From: Micavibrio sp. | GTDB taxonomy: Bacteria; Pseudomonadota; Alphaproteobacteria; Micavibrionales; Micavibrionaceae | DNA length: 64,000 bases | Direction: 5' to 3' | NCBI GenBank assembly: GCA_030824965.1 | Contig: JAPJQV010000002.1 | Coordinates: 62,001-126,000, forward strand | Shown here: positions 41,830 to 50,286 of the stretch, one piece after another | Layout of the letters: every line of letters starts with the position of its first letter | How positions within the stretch are numbered: position 1 is the first letter of the stretch | The notes under the pieces: model-generated | What the model saw: the letters and a program-made list of their open reading frames with translations, nothing else | Database searches by the model: none | Told to the model about the DNA's origin: nothing | Program-made: the position numbers and the translations under genes

Positions 41830-42297
41830 ATGACCCCTCCTCCTTCCGAATCCAATCTCCTCTCCGGCAGCCCTGAAAAAGCAATGGCCACCATGCTCGG
41901 CGTCATGATGGGTCTTAAAGACCTCTATAAAAAAGAAACCGACGCCATGCGCAGCCGTGATGTGAAGAAGTTTTTGAACCTGCAGCCTGCCAAGGAAGCC
42001 TATACGCGAGACTATGAGATATTGGTCAAGGAATTACAGGCGCGGTCCATGACGATTAAAAAGATGGACACACCGCTTCGTGAACGCCTCGTCGCCGAGC
42101 AGCATGAACTAGCGGCCTTGGCCGAAGAATCCATGAGCTGGTCGCTTCGTATGGCCGACGCCGTGCGCCGCGTTCAGGAACGTTTGATCAATGCCGCCCG
42201 CGAAACCCTAAAGAACGAAGCGCCGAATTACGGTTCCGCAGGAAAAATTCAAGCCTCTGCCACCCCTGTCGCAACCGCTTTCAATGAAGCTTATTAA
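41830..42297 (+). CDS. FlgN-like flagellar export chaperone
   Basis: This 155-residue helical protein has a long predicted coiled coil (LKDLYKKETDAMRSRDVKKF, EILVKELQARSMTIKKM, LVAEQHELAALAEESMSWSL) and a flexible C-terminus. Size, all-helical nature and position between flgJ and fliK suggest the FlgN family, chaperones for the hook-associated proteins FlgK and FlgL. Sequence conservation in this family is low, so the assignment is partly positional. CGGAG precedes the start. Confidence 0.65.
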   Translation: MTPPPSESNLLSGSPEKAMATMLGVMMGLKDLYKKETDAMRSRDVKKFLNLQPAKEAYTRDYEILVKELQARSMTIKKMDTPLRERLVAEQHELAALAEESMSWSLRMADAVRRVQERLINAARETLKNEAPNYGSAGKIQASATPVATAFNEAY

Positions 42298-42308
42298 GAG
42301 GATATAGC

Positions 42309-44000
42309 ATGACTCCATACATGCCTTCCGCATCCGTTGCTAAACCAACCACTCCACCGCCGTCTTATCAGTCGAAAGATGCGCCGAAACCCGAGAGAAA
42401 GCAGACTCAGGAGACATCCTCTACTGAAAAATCCTACCTGGCGGAAAATGACAAAGATATTCCGGCAACCGACGATTCGGCTTTTGCAGAAATGATGGCC
42501 GCACTTTTAAACATGCCCTCGCTGGCGCAACCTACGCCTCCTGTCATAACGAAAGCCGCAAACGATATAGCTGTAACCGCATCGACAACTATCAATACTC
42601 GTCCGGCATCCCTGTTCAACATGGATCCCGCTCTTCTTATATTGCCGCAGGATATGTCTGCCGCATCTCTTACACCCTCGACAGATGGAAGCTTCAGCAC
42701 CGAGTTGATCGCAGCCCTGACGCCGGGAATTCCAGCCCAAACAGACGCAGCGGTTACATCCGCTGTTTCCGTTCCAATCCTTCCGGCGGATACGTCCGGA
42801 ACACCATCTTTAACGGTCGATACATCTGTGGAAGCTGAGCCGAGACTAATCGCTTCCGGCCTTGATCCGGTACAGCTCGGCAAATTGCAGGAAAAAGTTG
42901 CGGAAACCGTCAATCCTGCCGTTAAATCGGAAACGCCTGCACCTGTGCGAACAACGCCTGTTGTGCAGACGGCGCAAGCCTCACCAACCATTCCAACAGA
43001 TGCGGGCATTATTACAGTGACACTGCAAGCGCCTGAATCTACCGTGGCCGCCCCTGTAACGACATCTACCCCTGTCGGCAATGTCGCCGTTGCCGTTGCG
43101 ACCCAAATGTCTGCCTCTCAAGCTGCACCTATGACAGTCGCTGTTACAGCAACATTGGATGCGCCTGTCGAAACCGAAGCAAATTTTTTAGCTTCTATTG
43201 AACCCGGCACGGAAGAAATTCAGCAGGACACTGGTTTTGACCCACTCGAATTCCGTATAGCCCAGCGTTTCCAGCGTCCGGCTGCACAACCCGCAGCAAC
43301 ATCGACACAACCTGTAGCCACGCCGCCAACACAGCAAGCTGCCGTTAACGCCGACTCTTCCCCTGCTCTCCACGCGGAAACAAGAATGAAAGGCAAAATT
43401 CCGGCTCAGGTTGAAAATACAGCCTCGCTGTCATCCACTTTGCTGACGACAACATCGGCAAATAACCTAACGGCTGCACCTGTCGCATTACCTGTTACCG
43501 TTACGCCGATGACAATCGCCTCATCCCCTGTTGCCCAAGGCTCTTACGCATCTCAAGCCCATCCCGCGATTCAGACCGTAGCGGCGGCCATTGCCAAAAA
43601 CGCCAAGGAAAGCGGCCCGCAAACCATCTCGATCCGCCTCGATCCTCCGGAACTTGGCAAATTGCAAGTCGAGATGAAATACAAGAAAGGCGATCCTTTA
43701 AAAGTCCATGTTGTATTAGAAAAAGCAGATACAGCAAACATGTTTCAAAAAGACGCTTATGCGCTTGAAAATGCTTTGAAAGACGCAGGGGTTCAGATGG
43801 ACGGGTCATCCCTGTCTTTTGAATTCTCTCAAAATAACAATGCTTTCCGCCAGACTATGGACAGGGAGTCGGCTTCCGGGACATCTCGCTCTTTATCCGC
43901 CGATATAACTGCGACGACAGAGTTGGCTGACATCGAAACCTCCATGGATATATTCACCGATAATAAAACGGGGCTAACTCGTTATAATTTACGGGTTTAA
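42309..44000 (+). CDS. fliK: Flagellar hook-length control protein FliK
   Basis: FliK measures hook length and triggers the FlhB specificity switch. The 563-residue product is Thr/Ala/Pro/Val-rich and low in complexity for about 430 residues, as expected for the ruler part. It then has a conserved C-terminal domain: TISIRLDPPELGKLQVEMKY, LKVHVVLEKADTANMFQKDA and LENALKDAGVQMDGSSLSFE. It starts 11 bases after the FlgN-like gene with AGAGGAT upstream and ends the flgI operon. The accessory pilin island begins just after it. Confidence 0.9.
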   Translation: MTPYMPSASVAKPTTPPPSYQSKDAPKPERKQTQETSSTEKSYLAENDKDIPATDDSAFAEMMAALLNMPSLAQPTPPVITKAANDIAVTASTTINTRPASLFNMDPALLILPQDMSAASLTPSTDGSFSTELIAALTPGIPAQTDAAVTSAVSVPILPADTSGTPSLTVDTSVEAEPRLIASGLDPVQLGKLQEKVAETVNPAVKSETPAPVRTTPVVQTAQASPTIPTDAGIITVTLQAPESTVAAPVTTSTPVGNVAVAVATQMSASQAAPMTVAVTATLDAPVETEANFLASIEPGTEEIQQDTGFDPLEFRIAQRFQRPAAQPAATSTQPVATPPTQQAAVNADSSPALHAETRMKGKIPAQVENTASLSSTLLTTTSANNLTAAPVALPVTVTPMTIASSPVAQGSYASQAHPAIQTVAAAIAKNAKESGPQTISIRLDPPELGKLQVEMKYKKGDPLKVHVVLEKADTANMFQKDAYALENALKDAGVQMDGSSLSFEFSQNNNAFRQTMDRESASGTSRSLSADITATTELADIETSMDIFTDNKTGLTRYNLRV

Positions 44001-44128
44001 TAGATATCGCCCCGCTTCCGTGCTACAATCAGCTACATAAGCAGTTTCAAAATTAAATAAAAATTTATCAATTTGGGTCATCCTTATTATGGGATATTTC
44101 CCGAAAAGCGATTTGGAACAGGGTGTAT

Positions 44129-45523
44129 ATGCAGGATTTGGCGAGAAGAAGATCTGAACAAGGTATCTCTTTACTTGAGATCTCTATTGCACTGATTGTC
44201 GTAGGCATTTTGATTGTGCCTATTTTGCAGATGTACAATATCAATAAAATGGAGCGTCAATCGCGCGAAAATAACAAAAGCCTGGAGAATATCGCGATTG
44301 CTCTTAACAAATATGCCCAGCAACATAAAAAATACCCGGTCCCCTCCGACCCTACTTTAGCGGCTTCCAATGCCTCTTATGGTACTCCGGGTCTGGTTAC
44401 AGCCACTAGCAACTGCGCCAGTATTACAGGAGTGCGTTGCATTAACGGGGCCAGCCCAAACACTGCAGATATAGACGAAGTTTTAATCGGAACGGTTCCT
44501 TTTCGGGAATTAGGTCTAGATGAAAAAGAGATCTATGATATCTACGGTTCTAAAATCACTTATTACATTACGCGTCAATTAACCGATCCTAATACATTCA
44601 GAAACGGTGCCGGCGCGATCCGCATCGCTGATCAAGACAATCAGCCACTCGTGATTAAATTAACCAGGCAGAATGGATCAGTTTTAAACGATCCGTCATC
44701 AGACAGTGAATTAAGCGAGCCTGATACTATTAATGCCAGTAATGAAAACAGAGTCATGTTCGCAATTGTAAGTCATGGCGCGGACCGCAAAGGCGCCTGG
44801 CAGCGTGACGGAACGATATCCGCCTGTACCAATGCCGGGTTGGATGCAAATAACTGCAACTCGGCATCGATGACATCGACTTTACGCGGGCGGTATAAAT
44901 CAGAAACCGTTACAATCGAAGATCCTGCAAGTCCGGGAACTAACATTCAGGCAATTCTTCAGTCGCCATCCCGGTCTTTCTCCAATGCCAGCGGCGCAAC
45001 ACACTATGACGATACCTTAGTATACCGCACTACATCGCGTGACAAAGGCTGGACAGGCTTGAGAAGCGAAAACGCAACTGATGAAGAAGGCGCTTATTTG
45101 TCCGAAGCCGGAAAAATTGCTATTAAAGCAGATATTACTACTCCTGTTACTCCCAATGCGGCCATGGACGTCGGCGGTAATGTACAAGCTTTTAAAACCA
45201 TGGCTCAAACGGTTTGCAACGAAAGCGCAGGCACAACAAACTGCTTCCGTTTGAAAAATATATTGGCACCCGAACCGACGGATCCTGTTGAAATGGCTAA
45301 AGGCGGCCTTGATAAATCCGTCAAATGCGATAGCGAAAACGGGCTTACAGGATTTGATCTTCAAACTGACAGCAGTGTACGGAATAACACGCATACACCA
45401 AATCAATCCGAAAGATTTATTAAACGTAATTGCCCCTCAACAAAAGTGCCTTCTGGGAATACAAACCAAGGCTGCCCAAATGGTATCAGCAGAATTGTCG
45501 GAGGATTTGTTCAATGCCGATAA
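44129..45523 (+). CDS. Long prepilin-like protein, island member 1
   Basis: The N-terminus RRRSEQGISLLEISIALIVV is a prepilin signal with glutamate at mature position 5; a long polar domain follows, about 464 residues in all. It shares with the next three genes a pilin-stem layout: GTVPFRELGLDEKEIYDIYG, TYYITRQLTDPNTFRNGAGA, FAIVSHGADRKGAWQRDGT, and a later VCNESAGTTNCFRLKN segment. The C-terminus is cysteine-containing and distinct. A GTG at 44123 is an alternative start. The stop overlaps the next gene by 10 bases. Likely a large minor pilin or pseudopilin; the apparatus is not encoded here. Confidence 0.75.
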   Translation: MQDLARRRSEQGISLLEISIALIVVGILIVPILQMYNINKMERQSRENNKSLENIAIALNKYAQQHKKYPVPSDPTLAASNASYGTPGLVTATSNCASITGVRCINGASPNTADIDEVLIGTVPFRELGLDEKEIYDIYGSKITYYITRQLTDPNTFRNGAGAIRIADQDNQPLVIKLTRQNGSVLNDPSSDSELSEPDTINASNENRVMFAIVSHGADRKGAWQRDGTISACTNAGLDANNCNSASMTSTLRGRYKSETVTIEDPASPGTNIQAILQSPSRSFSNASGATHYDDTLVYRTTSRDKGWTGLRSENATDEEGAYLSEAGKIAIKADITTPVTPNAAMDVGGNVQAFKTMAQTVCNESAGTTNCFRLKNILAPEPTDPVEMAKGGLDKSVKCDSENGLTGFDLQTDSSVRNNTHTPNQSERFIKRNCPSTKVPSGNTNQGCPNGISRIVGGFVQCR

Positions 45524-47250
45524 AAAAACAGCCCCCTATCTCAAATCAAGCTTCAGGATTTACGCTACTTGAACTGAGCGTTGTTATTGTCATCTCCATC
45601 ATACTAACAATGATGATCGTTAAATTCTTGGACAGCTATAATGAACAAATCAAGCATGAGGAAACAAAGCAGGCTGTAGCCAATGCAAACGCTGCAATCG
45701 CAAAATTTTATGATCTTGCCAAGCGCTACCCTTGCCCTGCTGATAAAAGCCTGATGCCTGGCGATGCAAATTACGGGCATGAAGATTGTTCACTCGCAAC
45801 AATCGACGGCGCACGTGATACCAATTTGGCCAATGGGCTTTCAGATGACCAGGTTTATGTCGGTATGTTCCCCATGTATGCAACTGTTGGAACAGGCGCT
45901 TCAGCCTATACGGTTACTCTGCCTGAACTCGCAGAAGATAACGAGATCATGAACAATAATGTCACTGACGCTTGGGGAAACATACCTCAATACGCGGTAA
46001 CTCAAGTACTGACCCGACCTTACGTGCAGGCAAATCATAATACGACTTTCGATCCATATCGCGGTTCTATTAGAATTATAGACGAACACGGAAATAACAC
46101 AGGCGGCACAAAAGAAGATGCTCATTATGTGGTTCTTTCCTATGGCCATGATGGGATGGGCGCAAAAAATTGGGCAAACGGTAATATTGGAACGCAAAAT
46201 ACCGACTTTGCCAATCAGGCTGAAAATTTTGACAATGACGCAGTTTTTGTCTCCAGCATCCGTAACTCTGCTTCTCTTACAGCTGCCGATAAGAACCGTT
46301 TTTTTGATGATTATGTGGCTTTTACGACAACAACACCCATGACACTATGGAGTAAAGATGGCGCAAACGGGGTTTCAACTGTTACGAGCCACAATGTTGG
46401 AATCGGCACGGCAAAACCAGTCGAAAAACTAACTATTGGTAACATTACAGCCTCAGACGCCGAAACCAAAAGCTCTCTTAAAGTCGAGCGCACGATGTAT
46501 TCACAAGGTATTTGCGATGCTGGAACCACTAATTGTTTTACACCTCAAAGCCTTATCGATTTGAAATGTACTGCTCCCGGCCAGTACATGAAAAGCGTCA
46601 AGATCGTGAACGGCAAATTAATGCCCGACTGCCAGAATATTGCATTAACTACACCTGTATGCCCTAACAATGGCTATTTGCAAGGCGTGGATACGGCTGG
46701 AAATCCTATATGTACAGACCCTGCGCCTATTCGTATTGAGTCACAGTGGAAAAATACAAACAGTGAAGGAAATTCCGCATCTCTTACAAACGAATGTGTC
46801 GCTTTAGGCCAAGGCTGGAAATCAAGTCATATCACTGACAACTCTGACGACCCGTTACATTCTCTCGGTGAAAAAACGCCATCAGCCGCCGTAAAAAGTC
46901 AACTTTGCCTGAGAACGACAGACGCAAAAGTTGTCCTGACTTCTGCTTGGAGTACTGGATCATGTCCTTCCAATACGCATGACACCGGCATTCGCGATAA
47001 TTCCGGCAGCGACATTCATAATGTTACTGAAGCTGACACATCAGCCAACACCTCGGCAAAATGGTGCCTCGGTGTGAGCGGAAAAGGCGTGACGATGAGT
47101 GTCAGATGGGCCAGCAGCAATACTAAATATCCAAGCTGTAATACGGATGAAGTACCGATTATCAACACACGCAGTGGCGATAAAAATATGAACTCTATTA
47201 CTTTAAGCGGTTCATACGACACACTGTGTGCAAAATTGAATATACCTTAA
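45514..47250 (+). CDS. Long prepilin-like protein, island member 2
   Basis: The ATG at 45514, preceded by GGAGGA, gives MPIKKQPPISNQASGFTLLE, a clean prepilin signal; the longer open frame from 45430 would bury it. The 578-residue protein repeats the stem layout of its neighbours (DAWGNIPQYAVTQ, GSIRIIDEHGN, HYVVLSYGHDGMGAKNW, FFDDYVAFTTTTPMTLW), then ICDAGTTNCFTPQSLIDLKC and CTAPGQYMKSVKIVNGKLMP. These align with the corresponding segments of members 3 and 4. Its own ~170-residue C-terminal domain (from about IRIESQWKNTNS) has four or more cysteines and no family I recognise. Probably co-translated with member 1. Confidence 0.75.
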   Translation: MPIKKQPPISNQASGFTLLELSVVIVISIILTMMIVKFLDSYNEQIKHEETKQAVANANAAIAKFYDLAKRYPCPADKSLMPGDANYGHEDCSLATIDGARDTNLANGLSDDQVYVGMFPMYATVGTGASAYTVTLPELAEDNEIMNNNVTDAWGNIPQYAVTQVLTRPYVQANHNTTFDPYRGSIRIIDEHGNNTGGTKEDAHYVVLSYGHDGMGAKNWANGNIGTQNTDFANQAENFDNDAVFVSSIRNSASLTAADKNRFFDDYVAFTTTTPMTLWSKDGANGVSTVTSHNVGIGTAKPVEKLTIGNITASDAETKSSLKVERTMYSQGICDAGTTNCFTPQSLIDLKCTAPGQYMKSVKIVNGKLMPDCQNIALTTPVCPNNGYLQGVDTAGNPICTDPAPIRIESQWKNTNSEGNSASLTNECVALGQGWKSSHITDNSDDPLHSLGEKTPSAAVKSQLCLRTTDAKVVLTSAWSTGSCPSNTHDTGIRDNSGSDIHNVTEADTSANTSAKWCLGVSGKGVTMSVRWASSNTKYPSCNTDEVPIINTRSGDKNMNSITLSGSYDTLCAKLNIP

Positions 47251-47259
47251 GGAAAAATA

Positions 47260-50169
47260 ATGCTGGGGAACATGAAAATAAATACACCTGCCCGCGCTTC
47301 TGGTTTTACGCTGGTGGAATTGTGCGTTGTTATTATTATCCTTGGCACGGTAATCGCACTTGTATCGACAGGGTATCAGAGCTGGCAGGCGCAAAAGCGC
47401 GTCGAGACCAATCAGGAGCGCATAGCTTCGGCTTCGGAGAAGATTCACGAATACCGCAAGATAAGGGGATTTTATCCGCAGCCCGCCTCGTTGACCGCGC
47501 CGCGCAGTGACGCGACCTACGGCCAGGCGTTAGACAAACAGGCAAGCCCCACCCCTCCGTCTGCGGCGGGAAGCTGCACCAACGGTATTTGCCGCCAGGA
47601 CGGTGTCGGCGGCCGCAATGTCCTGATCGGCACTATTCCTTTCCGTGAGCTCAATATTCCCGAAGAAGAAGCTTATGACGTCTATGGCGCGCGCATCGTC
47701 TATGCCGTGACCGAAAATGCGACAGAAGACGAATTCAAGGAAAACGAAGGCGCTTTGCGCGTCCTGAATGAAAAAGGAGAAAATCTTTTTCCGGACGGGA
47801 CAGGCCATTTTGCGGTGTTAAGCCCGGGCAAAAACCGCAAAGGCGGCTTCAGTATGGAAGGCACGCAGATTGCAGCTTGTAATGGTACGACAGCCGATAC
47901 CGCCAATTGCGACTTTCTGACCGGACAGGCGCAGGCGGTATTCAACTCCAATCCCTATTCCGAAGCCGCGAATGCCGGTGATTATTTCGATGACTTTATC
48001 TCTTTTAATAAACAGCCCGAAGAACGCGCCCTATGGCGCCGCGGTCTGACCGAGAACACCGAAAACCCGAACGACCTGATCTCGATGGCGGAAAACAAGA
48101 TCATCGTCGGAGCTCAGAAAAGAATTAACGCCAACGATGGTCGACTTTCCATTTTATACGATCCGACGAATTCTGATTTCGATGGCAGCCTGTATGTCCG
48201 CGGCGCGCTGCAAACCAAGAGAATATGTGACGAAGATAACAGCAACTGTCAGGATGTCAGCGGCCTGACAAGGGATTGTACGGGACCCGGTGAATACGTT
48301 ATCGGTTTTTATAATGGCCGTCCTCAATGCGGCTCGATTTACTTCGGCTGCAAAGAAGGCCAGATCCTGACAGGTATTTCGCCAAGTGGCGATCCTACCT
48401 GTACCAACGCGCCATTGGCGCCGCAGGACGGCCAGTGCGGCAGCGCGGCCGGAACGACGATCCCGACCGCTCCAAGCGGCGATACGGCGCTTTGCCGCCG
48501 CGGCGATGCTACTGCCGTCAACGAAGGGACCGATAATTTTACCTGGAGATGTACGGGTCTGAACAATGGACAAACCGCCAATTGCAGCGCGGCCAAGACC
48601 CCGCCTCCTTATAACGGCGTCTGCGGCGCGGATAACGGGCGCACGTTAGCAAGCGCTCCGACGGCCAGATGCTCGGTCGGTACTGAATCGGGCTTCTCAG
48701 GCTCCGGCCCCTGGACATGGACCTGCCTTGGTGAAGGCGCAGGTTCTCAAAATGCAAACTGCAGCGCCCAGAGAACGCCGCCGACATCTTGCGAATGCGG
48801 TCCCGGCAATTGCGGCGTCGTTGCGACGAACGGGGTTTGCAACAACTCTGCCCGCAACACCTGTTCTGCCGGCTCGCCTGCCAATGGCGGCGAAACATCC
48901 ACCCATTACACCTGGCATTGCAACGGCCTCAACGGCGGCGCAAACGCTACCAATTGCCAGATGGCAAAGCCGGTTACTCCGGCTGGTTCTGCTGCTTATT
49001 GTTGGGGCGATGGTACTTTAGGGACATTAGGAAATGGAACACAAACCGTATCCGCTAATCCTGTCGCAGTAACAATGCCTGCTGGCGTTACATCTTTTAT
49101 AGATATAAGCTCTTCGGCACAGTCGGATATATGTGCAATCGGCAACAATGGTAGAGCTTACTGCTGGGGCAGCAACGGAGCATTCCCAGGTTTACTCGGA
49201 ATAGGATCAACCACATATCCAGACATTCATAGTACTCCTACTGCTGTAACTATGCCATCCGGCATTTCTTCTTTTTCAAAAATTAGAGTTGGCTCGATGG
49301 CTGCCTGCGCTCTTGCTGATACGGGTAACGTTTATTGCTGGGGATCTGATAGAATCTATACAGGAGCAGGATATAATGATGCTCGTGTAGGAACCAGCCC
49401 TATTCGTAATCCAGCACCTTCTGTTCCTGCTATAAAACCATCCGGCGTTACGAGATATGTAGACATAAATGTTAGTTTCGACTCAGTTTGCGCCTTAGGA
49501 GATAATGGAAGAATATATTGCTGGGGTAACGAACAGGAAATAACTAATCCCTACGATTCTTGGATTATCGACACACCTAGACAAGTTACCATGCCAACTG
49601 GCGTTACTGCGTTTACAAAGCTTTCAGAGACCACCGATTTGGGTGGAGGCCCGGTAGGCGAATGCGCTTTTGCCGACAATAATAATTTATATTGTTGGGG
49701 AGAAGGAAAATTTGGAAGCGTTGGCAATGGCGTAGATGTTGGCGCAAATCATGGCTCGATACCAGGAGTACATCCAAGACCACAGGTTACTTATTATATT
49801 CCGCAGCAGGTTTTAAAACCATCTGGAGTATCTCAATATACGGAGGTTTCTAACGATTGTGCTCTTAACAATAATGGGCAGCCTTATTGTTGGGGTCCTT
49901 TTGATCCTGTATCAATTTATACTTATGTGCCCGATTCTTCCTATGCTCCAGAGTTAACTGCTACTTTATTACCAAACGGAGTATCTTCATTAAAGAAAAT
50001 ATACTTTAATCCAAGTTCGTCAGTGCAATGTATGATTGGTAACAACGATAGATTATATTGCTTCAATAGCTCTGACACAACACCGAGACAAATTAATTTT
50101 CCAAATACGGCCGGAAATGTAAAAAAAGTTACAACAACAAATGGCGGCGGTTGTGCACTAGTACAGTAA
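47260..50169 (+). CDS. Prepilin-stem protein with RCC1-like propeller tip (A1)
   Basis: This 969-residue protein has three parts. First is a prepilin N-terminus (ARASGFTLVELCVVIIILGT) and pilin stem to about residue 385. Second are three cysteine-rich adaptor modules (about 385-572), each ending in patterns such as WRCTGLNNGQTANCSAA, the last ending GGANATNCQMAKP. Third is a tip of about 395 residues with seven YCWG-type blades: six CAxxxNxxxYCWG repeats, an initial AYCWG and a terminal GGCALVQ, which would close a seven-bladed RCC1-like propeller. Residues up to the adaptor end are identical to the next gene's. AAGGAAAA precedes the ATG; the ATG at 47272 is also possible. Surface-displayed binding tip is inferred. 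Confidence 0.8.
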   Translation: MLGNMKINTPARASGFTLVELCVVIIILGTVIALVSTGYQSWQAQKRVETNQERIASASEKIHEYRKIRGFYPQPASLTAPRSDATYGQALDKQASPTPPSAAGSCTNGICRQDGVGGRNVLIGTIPFRELNIPEEEAYDVYGARIVYAVTENATEDEFKENEGALRVLNEKGENLFPDGTGHFAVLSPGKNRKGGFSMEGTQIAACNGTTADTANCDFLTGQAQAVFNSNPYSEAANAGDYFDDFISFNKQPEERALWRRGLTENTENPNDLISMAENKIIVGAQKRINANDGRLSILYDPTNSDFDGSLYVRGALQTKRICDEDNSNCQDVSGLTRDCTGPGEYVIGFYNGRPQCGSIYFGCKEGQILTGISPSGDPTCTNAPLAPQDGQCGSAAGTTIPTAPSGDTALCRRGDATAVNEGTDNFTWRCTGLNNGQTANCSAAKTPPPYNGVCGADNGRTLASAPTARCSVGTESGFSGSGPWTWTCLGEGAGSQNANCSAQRTPPTSCECGPGNCGVVATNGVCNNSARNTCSAGSPANGGETSTHYTWHCNGLNGGANATNCQMAKPVTPAGSAAYCWGDGTLGTLGNGTQTVSANPVAVTMPAGVTSFIDISSSAQSDICAIGNNGRAYCWGSNGAFPGLLGIGSTTYPDIHSTPTAVTMPSGISSFSKIRVGSMAACALADTGNVYCWGSDRIYTGAGYNDARVGTSPIRNPAPSVPAIKPSGVTRYVDINVSFDSVCALGDNGRIYCWGNEQEITNPYDSWIIDTPRQVTMPTGVTAFTKLSETTDLGGGPVGECAFADNNNLYCWGEGKFGSVGNGVDVGANHGSIPGVHPRPQVTYYIPQQVLKPSGVSQYTEVSNDCALNNNGQPYCWGPFDPVSIYTYVPDSSYAPELTATLLPNGVSSLKKIYFNPSSSVQCMIGNNDRLYCFNSSDTTPRQINFPNTAGNVKKVTTTNGGGCALVQ
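47284..48980 (+). repeat. Large direct repeat A, copy 1 (constant region of A1)
   Basis: This 1697-base block recurs at 50320-52016, offset 3036. By eye I see only a handful of differences, mostly within the first ~70 bases and one near the end, all but the first synonymous. It covers the prepilin cleavage site, the pilin stem and the cysteine adaptor modules, and stops where the two tips begin. Confidence 0.93.
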
Positions 50170-50286
50170 TCATCTTCATATATTGCATTAAACGCGTTAA
50201 GGCATTTTTATATTTTTTTAATATTAGTTTGTAATAATTAAAAGGTATAATTGCGATTAGAAAGTCCTTTAAAAGGAGACTTGCAT

